DNA of 64,000 bases from Cokeromyces recurvatus (GCF_025118155.1 NW_026251387.1:310001-374000); one strand, 5' to 3'; counted from the first letter of the stretch, positions 1 through 13,351 are shown. Numbers and translations are program-made. The notes: generated by a model not told the origin, from the letters alone.

Positions 1-182
1 AAAAATAACACACATAATCTTTTTTTATACTTTTTTAGTAATTTTTTTTATAACAGCTTGAGGGTCAATTTCGGAAAATTTTTTCTACCGTTTATCCGTT
101 TTATTGTTTACTATCTTTTATTACTATTTGATCCCTTAATTTAATTGCAGAAAAAAAAATAAAAATAAAAAAAGAGAGATAC

Positions 183-190
183 TATATAAA
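183..190 (+). promoter_or_regulatory. TATA-box-like element upstream of the P450 fusion
   Basis: TATATAAA lies 76 bases before the chosen ATG at 266 and is followed by a T-rich leader. Spacing and sequence fit a core promoter. No transcription start is known. Confidence 0.5.
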
Positions 191-265
191 CCCATTCATT
201 TCTGACTTTTCTCTATTTTTATTTTTTTTATTTTTTATTGTTATATTTATTTATTTATTGAAAGT

Positions 266-3200
266 ATGGTGTTTGACAATACAACATCGTTAATTATTGC
301 ATTAAAAGGTTCTACTAATATCGAAGATGAGGGTCGCATTATTCGTTTTGGTAATGGTGCTAACTTGGACACGATTCGTGGCCTTGCTGCAGAAAAATTA
401 AGCATAGTTAGTGGCATTGCTGATATTCAATTTTTGGACGTAAATGAGCGCTTAATAGATAGTATTGATTCCCTCAGAAATCAACAAGTAGTTTATATTG
501 ATATGAAGCAACAAATCAAAGAAATTATTCCTGGTCCTGCCTGTTTACCTTTTGTAGGAAGTCTTTATGAATTATTACCCAACATGTAAGTATTCAATGA
601 CTATTCTTTATCATGTATCCAAGTAGCTTACTTTACTTTTTTTTTTTTCCTTTAAAGAACTGAAGGTTGGGATCGTCAATTTAAAGCTTATGGTCCTCTG
701 GTTGAGGTAAATATATTGGGAAGGAAAGTAGTTGGAACCAATCATCCAGATATTGCAGAAATATTTGCAAAGGAATCTGAATATTTTACAAAGAAAGTAA
801 CAAATTCTGGTTTGATGGAGATTAAGGCATTTGGTGGTCAAGGTCTTTTTACATCAGATACAGATGAAATGGATTGGAAACTTGCTCATAAGTTGTTGAT
901 GCCTGCATTTAGTCCTAGAGCTGTGAAGGTAAAACTTCTATCATATATATATATATATATATATAATGGTCTTATAGAATATAATGATATTTATACTTTC
1001 CTTTAGGTTTACCAAAAAGAAATGGGTATCATTACTCAACAAACTATAAAGATTTTTGAACAATATACACCTGATGAGCCTGTTGAAATTCTGGATTGGA
1101 CAACTAATCTTACATTTGAAACAATTGGTCGTATTGGATTTGGATATAATTTTAATATACTTTCAAAACGTGATCAACCACCTAATGAATTTATTGAAGC
1201 TATGGGCTATTGTTTAAAGCAGGCTATCCAACGTATGCAACAGGCTCAATTTATGAAGCGTTTACCTCTCGAGGCAAATCGTAAGTTTGATCGAGCAGTA
1301 AAGTTAATGCATGATACAGTGGATACCGTGATTGCAGAACGTAAGAAAAGCCCAGATGCTGGTAATATGGATAAAGACTTGTTGGGTTATATGTTAAATG
1401 CTCGCGATGAACATAACTTGGGATTATCGGACGAAAATATCCGTGATCAGGTCGTTACCTTTTTGATTGCTGGACATGATACGACTGCTAATACACTTGC
1501 TTGGACTCTTTATGAACTTTCTCGACATCCTGATATTCAAGCCAAGGTACTTCAGGAAATTGCTGATAATCATATCACTTGGGACACTTTACCTACTTCT
1601 GAACAAATCTCAAACCTTAAATACATGCATCAAGTCATTAAAGAAGTACTTCGTCTCTATCCTCCTGTTCGTTTTCTTGGAAAATTCTGTAAACAAGATT
1701 GTATTGTTCCCGGTGGTTACAAAATCAAGGCTAATACCTCATGTTCTATCAGCGTCTATTCGTTACATCATAATGAGGCTGTTTATCCTAATCATAATCA
1801 TTTTGATCCTGACCGTTGGACGAGTGAAGAAGAACAGAAGCGTTCTCGATTTGCTTGGTTACCATTTAGTACAGGTCCTCGTGGTTGTATTGGTATGGCA
1901 TTTGCATTACAAGAGGCAAAGACAGTCTTGGCTATGCTCTTGAACCGTTTTGAATTCCGCTATGATGGTCCTGATGTACAATATGATCCCAAGATGGCCA
2001 CTACAAAACCTGTAGACTTGAAAATGACAATTCATCCTCGTGAAAATTTCCCTGAGCCTGGTGCTCAAACCGTTCCTCCTTCAGCCTCTTCCTCGTCTGC
2101 TGGCATGGAAGATAAAAAGGCCGATTTACCTGCTTTCCCTACTGCATCTACCTCAAATGTTGATTTGCCTCCTGTCACATTCTTGTTTGGTACACAGACC
2201 GGTACAGCCCAAGATTATGCCAATCTACTTGCAACTCAAGCCAAAAATTTTGGCTTCAAGAAAGTGACTCTTTGTGAAATGGATAACTGGAAGGTGCTTC
2301 AGGATGGAAAATTTATCTCGAATGATCAAAAAAAGCGTTCCGATCAGGAACTGGTTATCATCTGTACTGCCACCTATAATGGCCAACCTCCTGATTCTGC
2401 TGAAAAGTTTAACAAATTCCTAGATGAAAAATTGATGTTAGATAATCATGAACACCTTTTAAAGGGTCTTTCTTTCGCTGTCTTTGGTCTTGGTAACAAG
2501 AACTGGCAAACTTATCAAGCTTTCCCTATTAAAGTAATTAATTTTCTTGAGGAACTTGGTGCTGATCAATTCTTTACAAGTGGTGAAGGTAAATTACTTT
2601 TTTCAAATTTGAATGATGGCATTTCATATAAATTAAAATCCCCCCTTTTTTTTAAAAAAAAAAATAGGTAATGCTGATAAAGATATGGATAGCGTTTTTA
2701 ATGAATGGTGTGCCCATTTTTGGACCCACACTTTGGACGCCTATGGTCTCATTGCTTCTGAAACTAATTCTGTTGTTCCCACAGCTGCATCTACAGTCTC
2801 TAGTCAGAAGACAGCAGTTAAAGTCAAATTTATTCAACCAAATGAAAAAGACGCTTGGAAAGATGCAAAGAATAATTATTATGGTGAACCCAAGGCGGTC
2901 TTTCAAGTAAATCATGAACTTCAAGCTGAAAACTCTCCTCGTAGTACTCGTCATGTTGAAATTGATATCTCTAAGTTGAAATCCTCTGTTGATGACAAGG
3001 AAGGTCAAGTCCTTTACCAAGCAGGTGATCATTTAGAAATCATGCCTGAGAATGATCCATCGGCTGTCGAAACACTTGCTTTAAGATTTAACTGGATCTT
3101 AGATTCTGTATTTGAAATTGACCAAGAATCCATTTCAGATGTGTCTCCAAGATCGTTAGCTGCTAATATAAAGGGACCCTGTACAATCCGTAATATGCTT

Positions 3201-4139
3201 ACGTATTATGCAGATATCACCTCTCCACCCTCTCGTGCTGTCCTTGGTTGTTTCTCTGCTCAACTCAAATTAGTGGCTCCAGATACAGCATCTACATTTG
3301 AAAAACTCTTAATGCCTGATACAAATAATCGAGATCTTTACCCTGATTTCATTAAACAGTATCGCACCTTATTGGATTTACAAGCTGCCTATCCTCAAGT
3401 CAATCAATTGGATCTGGGCCAATTTTTAGCAGCCGTCCAAGTCATTCAACCTCGTCGTTATTCAATTTCCTCATCCCCCTTGGCCTATCCTCATTCTGCT
3501 CACTTAACTGTGGGCATTGTAGATGATGTCGTCAACGAAAAGCATTATTATGGTCTAGCATCACACTTTATAAAATGTAGCACAAAAGGTCTTCAGCTTC
3601 GTGCTAATTTGAAATCATCCAAGAACACCTTCAGTTTACCCAATGATCCTAAAGTCCCCCTAATCTTGATTGCAGCTGGTACTGGCTTAGCCCCCTTCCG
3701 TGGTTTCCTTCAAGAACGTAAAGCTCAATTAGAACGTGGTGAAGAGATTGGCAAGGTGGTGTTGTTCTTTGGCTGTCGCCGTAAAGACCAAGACTTTATT
3801 TATCAAGAAGAGCTTGAAGAATATATCAAATCAGGCGTTTTGACTAAATTACATGTTGCATTCTCTCGTAGTATTGAAGTATCTCCAAAGAAATACGTAC
3901 AACATGAGATCTTGTCTAATGCTACTGAGGTCTGGAATATGCTTTATCCCGACGATGATGAAAAAAGCTTACCTGCTGCTGTCTACGTTTGTGGCAGTGG
4001 TGCAATGAGTCGTGATGTTCGTCGCACTTTCTGTACTATGGCCACCTTTTTCGGTATGGCTTCAAATAATGAAGAGGCAGATAAAGTCATTAATCAACTT
4101 ACAAATGAAAAGCGTTATTTATGCGACGTTTGGGGTTAA
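266..4139 (+). CDS. Self-sufficient cytochrome P450-reductase fusion (CYP505/P450foxy type)
   Basis: Four exons (266-585, 658-928, 1007-2588, 2668-4139) give 1214 residues. The P450 domain comes first, starting at about residue 90 with a PGP-type hinge. It has the I-helix AGHDTTA, the ExxR segment EVLRLYPP, and the heme loop FSTGPRGCIG with Cys491 as ligand. An FMN domain follows (FLFGTQTGTAQDYA, from about residue 586), then FAD/NADPH domains (GTGLAPFRGFLQER; C-terminal end YLCDVWG). Family members take electrons from NADPH through FAD and FMN to the heme and hydroxylate fatty acids below the carboxyl end. There is no N-terminal membrane anchor, so a soluble enzyme is expected. The oddity is an N-terminal extension of about 90 residues that I do not recognise from this family. 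All splice phases agree. Confidence 0.95.
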
Positions 4140-4289
4140 TAATCACACACATACATACATACATATATACATGCACACACATTATCTTTTTGTCATATTT
4201 ATTTATTTTATTTTATTTTTTTATAAAAAAAGCTATATTTATTTAATAAATAGATCATAATGTAATTTTTTATTACTCTAATAACTGTT

Positions 4290-4290
4290 C

Positions 4291-4325
<35 letters not shown>

Positions 4326-4393
4326 CAACACTGAACCTATTTATATGGGTGTGTATGTAGTAATTCAAATACAAAAATGATAGAATTTGATCT

Positions 4394-4436
<43 letters not shown>
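4290..4436. repeat. Two long T homopolymer tracts
   Basis: Runs of about 30 and 40 T interrupt the gap between the P450 fusion and the Ada1 gene. They resemble the many A/T runs elsewhere in the window. They may serve as nucleosome-poor promoter DNA for the downstream gene, but this is inference. Confidence 0.6.
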
Positions 4437-4439
<3 letters not shown>

Positions 4440-4489
4440 ACATATAATTATACACACATACATACACATATATATTAATTATACTATCG

Positions 4490-5848
4490 ATGACTGTAAT
4501 CGCAAAAGAAGAAAATGTTAAAGAGACAAAATTAAAAACATATAAAAAAGGACACTTTCTATTTCCAACGGCCAATGGTAGACAAGATGTTTTAGCTTTA
4601 AAGCAGCAATTAGCGGATGCTTTAGGTGAAAATGGACCGTTGTATTGGGATGCATTAAGAGATTTTGTCATGGGAAAACTTAATCGACAAGAGTTTGATT
4701 TTTATGCTAATCTTTATCTAAGTAGACAAAATGGTAATGCAAGTTTTAGATGTAATAAAAAAAAGAGATTTACATTTTATTAACCTTTGCAATTCTAATA
4801 ATAGCACATCTTCACAATGCATTCATTCTAAGTACAGTACATAATGCACAAATGAATACACCACCCCCTTCCAAACATCGACTTGTTGGTTGGGCGAAAC
4901 GAAAGAGAGGGAAAGAGGGTAACTTGGCAGATGGAGAATTTGATCATGATCCAAGAAAGCGAAAATTAAAAGCCGATGTGATGGCCCTTAGTAAAGCAGA
5001 GCGTGAACGATTAAAAGCACTTGTCAAGGTACAACAACAAATAAAGCAAATGTTTATATATTATAGTACATAGATATAAAATGGTTGATGACCTCTTTTA
5101 TATATTATTTATTTATTAGGCAGGAGATAAAAATAATCTAAGACCTTTTGTGAGTCGATTATTAGGACCACGTATAAGTCAACCACCCACTTTACCGTTC
5201 TCTTCAAATCAACTACCACAAAGTATAATGCACCCTTTATTTTAATATTTAAATTCATTTGTTAAACTAAAAAAAAAAAAAAAAATTGTTAATAATAGAT
5301 TATAGTCAAGAATATTCAAAAGGTTTAATGGCGCCACTATGCATTGATCTAAAAGAACTACCATCCCCAGAGACCCTACATTCAAGATTAACAAGTATTG
5401 CCTTGGAGAATGGATTATTTGGAGGTATAGGTGAAGATGTTGTGAACGTGATGTTGTTTGCCGCTGAGGTAATGCCGATCATTACTCCTTCATATCTTTT
5501 TTTTTTTTTGGCTTGCTAATGTATGCTTTATAGTATTATATTAAATCATCTATTACAACTGCAATAAGCAAAAGAAGAATTAATCGATGTATTGGAGCAA
5601 GATTATTACAAAAAAAGGATAATGAAGATCATGATATGAATGAAACAGAAGAAGATGACACAGGAGAAGAACGACAGTCATCGATTACCCTACGCGATCT
5701 CGCTTTTGCATATCATATTACACCTTATGTATTGGTAGAGAAACCATTGAATGCAGAAAAGCTAACAGCATTATTAAGCGACAGTGATGACGAAACTATT
5801 GTAGATAACTTGAGTGAAAATAGCTCAGAAGAGGATTTCGATTTATAA
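4490..5848 (+). CDS. HFI1: SAGA complex subunit Hfi1/Ada1-like
   Basis: Five exons (4490-4733, 4805-5028, 5120-5222, 5299-5468, 5534-5848) give 351 residues. The N-terminal half has the SAGA-Tad1 signature: an LKQQLADALG helix, then a segment reading YWDALRDFVMGKLNRQEFD, then NTPPPSKH and a basic stretch. The middle part (LPSPETLHSRL, later GIGEDVVNVMLFAAE) matches the histone-fold-like region through which Ada1 pairs with Taf12 in SAGA. The C-terminus is acidic. Role by family: structural subunit of the SAGA co-activator in the nucleus. Its stop lies only 84 bases from the convergent stop of the CRAL-TRIO gene. Confidence 0.85.
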
Positions 5849-5932
5849 ATAAATAAATATATATGTGTATATATACATAATAATAAAATGATGATGTGCA
5901 AATATATATATATGTATACATGACATACACAA

Positions 5933-6560
5933 CTATCGTTCATGATCTCTTTTATTATCAAATCTTTGTTGAAGGGAATCAGAAAAGGACGCACTTAGGG
6001 CAGCTGCTATAGTTGCAGTTAAACCTATGGTTGTATAAGCTATTTGTTGCCTTGTTGTATTACTCTTTATCATCAATTTTATTAATGTTTTCTTTAATGT
6101 GTTTTCAACAGGTCCTCTCAAAAATAAGTATAGTAAAATCCAATAAAAGGCACCTTTATATGCAAATGATGTATGAAATAACTTTCGCGTCAATCGTATT
6201 AAACGTTGTTCTATCCTTGATAAATGATGCCTGATAGGTGCATTTGCATATATACTTTGTGGATGATTATCAGGTAGCATGTGTGGGAAGTAAGCCGTCT
6301 GTTGTCTATTCATGAACATGACTGCATCCTCCTCCTCCTCCTCATCCATGATACTATCTTCTACTATTTCTGATGTTAATAATAATTGATTCAGTCGATT
6401 TGCTAATTCTTGACTGTCAAATGGATAGTGACGATTAGTAGAATAGTTATTATTAAGTCTAAAAAATGAAGTTAAGAATGAATCTCCCATATGAAATCCA
6501 TTCAAGAAAAGATATCTTGATTCTACATTATGTCGTATTGTTAATGCTTGTTGTTGTTGT

Positions 6561-6592
<32 letters not shown>

Positions 6593-7865
6593 TTGTTGAT
6601 GATGATTATAGAAATAAGAATGAATAGGTGTTAGTGTACCTGGAGTAGCATAGACACTAGGTACTGTAGATGTAAAAGTTGAATGAATAATTTCATATTG
6701 TCTTGTAGATTGTCTCGAGAGATATTCTGGTGCATCATAAAACAGACTACTTTCTATAGTCGAAGTCGATGATACAGAAGTGCTTCTACTTCTTGTTGTT
6801 GAGACTGAAGGCTCGTTGTTTACCCTATTTTCAAATCTATTTTCAGTTGCATATGTATTTAATATATCATCACACTCTAAACTCCAAACAAAATCGTCTT
6901 TTCCTCCGAGAACTAAAAAGATGAATATAAGTTTTTTTTTTATATATGTATATAAAGGAGAGACTATAATACTTCTTTTAAAGAGCTTACTTTTTAATAA
7001 ATCATTTTCATCAACGATTTGTTTTATTTCTTCATTTGATATAAAATTGATTCGTGCTTTAGCTTGCTCACTTAATACTAATTTAACTACTTGCCATATT
7101 CCTTGATACATCCAGCCAAAATTCATAACATAAACAGATCCTATAAATCCGGGAAACCTTGTGTTTGTAATATTCTTTAATGTTTGTATTAAATTTGAAT
7201 CAATGGGTACAAATGGTGCCTTGGCAATATCAATAATAATAGCGATTTGTGATATTAACACAATTGAATTCTCTTTGTCCTTTTTTGTTTCATTTTCTCT
7301 CGTCAAGTCTCTTGTGATCTGTCGTGCAATTTCCATAACAAGACATGCAAAAGGCTGCATAAAATAAGATAGAGGCTTAGTATTGTCATTAAATTTAGGA
7401 AAGTATCGCATTTGGACAATGGCAATCGGTCGTCCAATCATATCATATTTATGAAAATAAGCAAACCCATTAAGGTTAAAGAATTCAGAGGCAACTGAAT
7501 GATACGTCATGCGTCCTATCTTTTCTTCTCTTCTCCATTCTATTGTATCTAATAATCTTTCAACTGTCTTATCTTCCGAGAATCCAGTGTCCTTTAAAAA
7601 TCTGAATAAAGTGACTAAAAAAAAGAAAAGAAAAAGAAAAAGAGAGAGGATATATCATAAATACTGAGACTATAATGATAGTATACAAGTTATCTAATAT
7701 ACCTCGGTCGTTAATATAGTCAATGGCATCGCTTTTGTCATTCATGTCAAATCCAAGTAAATCAATGTCTTTATATAATCTCTTTTGCACATTGGTAATT
7801 GCATCTTGATATTTTATGTATTCATCGTTAAATAGTACACTGTTCTCTCGTGCTACCGACAACAT
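5933..7865 (-). CDS. CRAL-TRIO (Sec14-like) domain protein with a hydrophobic C-terminus
   Basis: Three exons on the minus strand (7865-7703, 7614-6991, 6912-5933) give 588 residues. Residues of about 40-90 form the CRAL-TRIO N-terminal region (FRFLKDTGFSEDKTVERLL, then EWRREEKIGR). The lipid-binding CRAL-TRIO domain follows (KYDMIGRPIAIVQMRYF, NFGWMYQGIWQVVK, ILGGKDDFVW near residue 263). This resembles the motile-sperm/Sec14 proteins of fungi that move phospholipids between membranes. The C-terminal half is low-complexity with a polyglutamine run near residue 370. It ends with two hydrophobic segments (about residues 515-530 and 553-570), which suggest membrane anchoring. The chosen ATG gives the complete CRAL-TRIO-N region. 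Confidence 0.85.
6546..6597 (-). repeat. Polyglutamine-encoding CAA/CAG repeat
   Basis: A trinucleotide tract encodes about 17 glutamines in the disordered part of the CRAL-TRIO protein. CAA and CAG are mixed. Confidence 0.85.
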
Positions 7866-8772
7866 GACATGTATAAGAGTAAAAACAAAAATAGAATAGA
7901 ATAGAATAAAATAAAATAAAATAAAACAAAAAAAAAAAAAAAATCCCCAGTCTTTTTAGTAAAATAAAGTTGGCGGGATTTTTTTTTTTTTTTTTTTTGG
8001 AATCCAAAAGGTAGCACTTTATATACACTACTAATAATCCCAAGAACTCAATTAACATCCTCATTAATACTCCATTAATCTAAGGATTATAAAAATGAAT
8101 CATCAATGAACGTATTCAGGTTAATAAAGAACTCGATAAGAAAAGGTATTTTCTTCTTTTGAATGGTAATTAAATCAGTGTAACTCAAGAGACTTTAATC
8201 AAATCCTTGTACATTTTAATAAGGAAATAGCTGCTGAAGTTGTAGTATTATGTAAGTTGATTTTTTTGATTTTCGACGCATAGTAGCCATAAATATAGGA
8301 ATAATAACAAAGAGATTTCTTACTATTGATTATTAATTGGTTGTCGTTCATAAATCAATGCCGGTTGATTTTAATGTGATACGCTTTTTTTTAAAAAAAA
8401 AAAAAAGAAAAAAAAAAGTTTAAACATATAAAGTTAAAATCTTTCATATTTTTCAAGTAAGCATAGTCTCACTTTTTTTTTTTAAAAAAAAAAAAAAAAT
8501 TGTCCAATGAAGATGTGGAGAAAAAAGATAAATAATAAATATTGTAATTTATCCTTCGACATCTTTTTAAAGAATTTACTTTACCACAAAAGAGAGGCGA
8601 GAATATGTTTGTCAATTAATGTATATAAATTCACTTGAAAAAAAAAATAGTTCATGATGCTTGATAGCATTACTTTTTATTATTATTATTATTATTAATA
8701 AATAACATTTTTTTAACGAGATAAATATCCCTTCAGATCTGCATAAGTAATTATTTTAGCAGCATTAGTTAT
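7866..8772. other. Noncoding interval with A/T homopolymers
   Basis: I see no supported gene here. The stretch holds poly(A)/poly(T) runs (about 7928-8000, 8383-8420, 8472-8500) and an ATT trinucleotide run near 8680. It contains the promoter of the minus-strand CRAL-TRIO gene. Confidence 0.5.
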
Positions 8773-9351
8773 CTAATTATTAATCCTTTCTTTTTTTTTG
8801 AGCTTGTCATTATGGAAAGAAGTTTTGATCTCGGACCAGTATTCTACTATTTGAATCAAACATGGTGAACAAGGTAGTAAAGATATAGGCTTTGTACTTT
8901 TTTGTTTCCCCTCTTTAACTTGGGATTGCAATAAACTATTAGTATAGATGCATTTTGTAAGTATATATGATTGCAAGTTGTCTGCTAGTAAGAAGCTAGG
9001 ATGAGTGATAAGGACAATGGGTGGAGTATCCATTTGGAAGCAATCCCAATCGTCAACATATATTCGATAAATGGTATGGGAAACCACAAGATTGTATCTA
9101 TAGAGATAATAGGTCTGCAAAGAGAAAGGAGTGTAGAGCTAGGCTGAGTATGTCTTTGTTTATTTAAGTTATCATGTAAAATAAAAAAAAAAATCAGGAA
9201 CAGGAGTACTGACATAAGATGTTGCGAATTTCAGCCAAGCAGAGAGTAAGCTGTACGATTGTAGGGTATGCTTATGTAACAATTTCTGGAATTCAAAAAA
9301 AAAAAAAAAAAAAAAAAAAGCACAGTCCAAAAACAGTCCTCGAATCTTCAT
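8773..9351 (-). CDS. Doubtful small gene, unknown product
   Basis: A minus-strand model with exons 9351-9214 and 9114-8773 is in phase and would encode 159 residues. The intron is GTCAGT...TTTGCAG, 99 nt. The second exon reads like a real protein (VVSHTIYRIYVDDWDCFQM, PIVLITHPSFLLADNLQ), but I recognise no family. The first exon contains eight consecutive phenylalanines encoded by a 25-T run. That run is also what a polypyrimidine tract before an acceptor (GAATTCCAG) would look like, so the true 5' end may lie elsewhere. If real, it shares an 88 bp divergent promoter with NOC3. Confidence 0.3.
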
Positions 9352-9439
9352 TAAGAAAAAACTTCATAATAGATAAATAATCACCTCTGTCTAAACATAG
9401 CTATATATCTTTCCATTTTATTTTATACAGTATAAAACG

Positions 9440-11876
9440 ATGGCGGCCAAAAAAAGTGTACAAAAGAAAAGCAATAATACCAGTAATAAGATAATGAATA
9501 AAAACGCTTCAAAATCTAAAAAGAACCAAACAACCATTATAACTAATTCTCAAAAAAAGAATAAAAAGAACAAAGATCAAAAGGTAAAATTGTCAAAAAA
9601 AAAAAGGGGGGAGAGGAGAGGAAAGATCCAGATCCCTAATGGAGTGTATTCTATTTGAATAGGTTAAAGATAAAATACCCGAATATGTTAGTGTACCAAA
9701 TCAAGATGTTGATGATGATCTTGTTGTTTCAGAGGATGATCTTGAATTCTTTTCAGAAAACAAAGGCTTCACATCTTTCCTGACAAATTTAGATTCTAAA
9801 GAATTAACAAAGTAAAATGAATTATAGTAATTCATTTATTTATTTTATGTACTAATAATTAACTTGTAGGAATGTTAAAAAAGAAAGAAAAACACCTGCT
9901 AAAAAACCTGTCAAAGAACAAAACGAAGGTTTAGATTCCTCTTCTGAAGAAGAGTTTGATTCAGAAGAAGACTTGGATAATTTTGAAGAGGTAACTGACG
10001 ATGATAATGAAGAGGAATTAGATTTAGATGATGAAGAGCAAATGAATCAATTATTAGCAGAGGCTGAAGAGGAACATAATTTGAATAAAAAGGCGAAAAA
10101 AAAGACAACATCTAACGAGTCTGATGAAGAAATGGAATATGAGTTAAAGCCTAGAAAGGTGGCTAACGAATGGACCAAGAAAGATTATCATAATAAACTA
10201 CCTATTAAATTACCCGGTGGAAAAATTGCCCAAGTGAAGGAAGAAGAGGCAAAACAAGAAGAGGAAGTGACAATTGCTAGTGATGTTGAACAAGAAGACT
10301 TTAGTACAAAAGAAGAAGAAGAAAAAGTTGAAGATCATGAAGAGGATGAACAAGTAGAGGAAGAACCAAAGCTATCCAAGCGAGAATATTTAATCAAAAT
10401 AAAGGAAGAATTAGCTACAATTGCTAGTGATCTTCAAGCTGATCCTGAAGAGAATATTACACAATTGAAAAAGCTTCGTGATATGTATAAGAAAGAAGAG
10501 AATGCAACTATTAAAAAGTTAATTTTATTGACACAGTTAGCTGTATACAAGGATATTATTCCTGGTTATCGTATTCGACCCTTGACTGCTCTTGAAGAAC
10601 AAACACAAGTATCAAAAGAAGTTAAACGAATGAGAGATTATGAAAAGACATTACTTAATAACTATGAAGCTTATTTGAAGGATTTGAACGCATTATTAAC
10701 AAGTAAGTTTATATATAAAACTTATTTTATAAAATTGCTAAAATAATAATAATAATACATTAACAGAAAAAAAGACAGAAGAAGATGCATCTATGGCAAT
10801 GGTTGCTACTCGTTGTTTATGCGAACTTTTAGTTTCAAAGACACATTTCAACTTCCGTTTAGAGATTATGGTAGCTGTAGTAACGCGAATGAGTTCTGTT
10901 AAATGGAATGAAGCAGCACAATTATGTAGTGAAGCATTGGTAACAGTATTTGAAAATGATGAGTCTGGTAAAGCATCACTTGACGCTATCAAAATGATTA
11001 TTCGTATGATTAAATCAAAGGGATATGTTATTCATGAGAATGTGATCAATATCTTTTTACATCTTCGTTTAAGGGATGAAATGGCGTTACCACATGCTAA
11101 AAAAGATGAAGAAGAGCAAGTGGGTAAAAAGAGAAAGAATAAGAACAAGCCTTTCTTAACTAAGAAAGCACGAAAGACATTAAAAGAAACAAAAGAGATT
11201 GAAAAAGAATTTCAAGAAGCTGAAGCTGTTGTTAGTAAAGAAGAAAAAGAAAAAAATGTGAGTTAAAAAAGATTTTTTTTGTTTTTGTTTTCAATTGATA
11301 AAACAAAGGGCTAACATAAATATTATACAGCATACAGAAACTTTAAAGCTGATGTTTGCATTTTACTTTAAAATCTTAAAGAAGCAAACATCTTCACCCC
11401 TTTTGCCAGCTGTCTTGGAAGGACTCTCTCGATATGCCCATTTAATTAATGTCGATTTCTTTGATGACCTTTTGAATGCACTTCGTGAAGTAATGCAATT
11501 ATTTGAAGATTCTAATGCAATTTCTCGTACAAGTTCAGGTACTCGCAAAAGATTACTTTGTATCATTACGGCATTTCAACTATTATCTGGACAAGGTGAA
11601 GCACTCAATTATGATCTCAAAGATTTTTATAAAGAAATTTACAAGATTTTATTCAAAGCTACTTTCCATACTAAAATTGAAGAGAAGCCTGATTCACAAA
11701 AGGAAACCGAGAGTGAAATGTTGATTAAAGGACTTGAACTTATGTTTTTGAAAAAACGACAAATTCCCATAGATCGATTAGCTGCTTTTATCAAACGATT
11801 TGCCTTGGTAGCACTTCATATGCCTAATAAGACAGTTTTACACTGTTTAGCCTTAGTTCACCGACTTATTCAGGTT

Positions 11877-11916
<40 letters not shown>

Positions 11917-12213
11917 TAAATCAGGTTACTCAATATATTTATGTTTATAGAAAGATCATCGTTTAGACGCACTTTTGCAATCAGAAGATAGAGCATCAAG
12001 TGGTATATACGCACCATTATTGGAGGATCCTGAACTTTGTAATCCTTTTGGTACAAGTTTATACGAGCTTTTCCTTTACCAGGTATTTTACATAGATATA
12101 CACATATATATATATTGTCCAAGTTAATTCACTAATTTGTTTTAATATATTAGAATCATTATGACCCTCAAGTTAGAAATTTAGCTAAAGTATTACAACA
12201 GCCTACTCAATAA
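9440..12213 (+). CDS. NOC3: Nucleolar complex protein 3 (Noc3) homologue
   Basis: Seven exons (9440-9583, 9663-9811, 9870-10702, 10767-11257, 11331-11873, 11951-12082, 12154-12213) give 783 residues. A lysine-rich N-terminus and acidic blocks (DNEEELDLDDEEQ) lead into the conserved Noc3 region. That region includes QADPEENITQLKKLRDMY, then YKDIIPGYRIRPLTALEEQ. Helical-repeat CBF/Mak21-type sequence follows (LCELLVSKTHFNFRLEIM; TETLKLMFAFYFKILK). Noc3 pairs with Noc2 in pre-60S ribosome export and has also been linked to replication licensing in yeast. The intron before exon 5 has a clear branch-like CTAAC at 11311, 20 bases before the acceptor. Confidence 0.9.
11879..11917 (+). repeat. Poly(T) run in a NOC3 intron
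   Basis: More than 30 T residues sit between the donor GTTAGT at 11874 and the acceptor before exon 6. Comparable runs occur in introns of TFIIIA, ArfGAP and chitinase genes in this window. Confidence 0.8.
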
Positions 12214-13351
12214 ATCCCGAGGGGATTTTTTTTTTTTTTGTTTCAAATAAAACTAATAAATTGTATTTTATTAAAGACTCTGCTTACTTATTGCATAAAA
12301 GCGTCTTTAATCAATGTATACACATGCATAATGTGTATATATGTCGTATTCTTAATGATTGTATATAGCTTATATCAACCAGATTATAAATATGTATTCA
12401 TTCATGTTAATTCAATTTATTTTATAGAATATGTAACATTATAAGGTGTAACTTGATAATTCATAATTACAATATTTGCATAGCCTTACTTTTATCTATT
12501 TAGCTTTGGTATATAAGTCGAAGCTTGATAATTTGACGGAATGCCTGATTCTCTGTTATTTATATAATCTATTACTACATACATATTATATCATGACATT
12601 ACTTGTATAGGTGATATTGTGTACAGTAACCCTCTCCATATTAACCTACTTTTTTTGGGGGAGGAAGGTGAATACGGGTAACACTAATAAAGAGGTACAT
12701 TACTGTCGTAGTTAGCCGATGACTGTCCGGATTCCATTTAATGTATCACTTTTTTATTCATTTACTGTGTGATCTATCATTATTTATCTATTCAATAATT
12801 TGAAAGAAGGAAAGAAAAAAGTAACTTTTTTTTTTCTTTTGTTGTTGTCTCTTTCTCTCTCTCTCTCTTTTTTTTCTTTTTTCTTTTTCTATATTGCTTA
12901 TATAATCAAATAATAATGTTAGGAATACTATTTTGTTAAATTCAGGATGTTGAACAAATTTAGTAGTTGTAAAGTGGAGAATAACGGCGGGAAAAATAAT
13001 TTGGTGATTAAAATTTCACCACGTTTTTATTTTTCTTCTTCGAATATATTTTTTCCAAATTTAGTAATTATTAGTTAAAAAATATAGTTTTTCTTATTTT
13101 ATTTTGTTCTATGTATTTTTTTTTTCTATGACTAAAAGACAGATAAATAAAGAAGAGAAAGAGAGAAAGAAAAGGGTATATTATGTTTATGATTTGGGTC
13201 TTGTCAAGATATCCTTTTTTTTTTATGTTAGACTGTAAAAAATGAGTGAGAGAAAGAGAGAGAGAAAGAGAGAAAGAAAGAGAGAGTGAAAAAGTTCATT
13301 TGTTATCTTCTAGGGGAAACAGGGCAGTTCTATTGTTATTCATTGTTATTT
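12214..13351. other. Noncoding interval
   Basis: I find no supported exon. The stretch has T-rich and CT/GA-rich tracts (GAGA-type repeats around 13240-13290) and a short G run near 12654. It lies downstream of NOC3. Confidence 0.5.
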
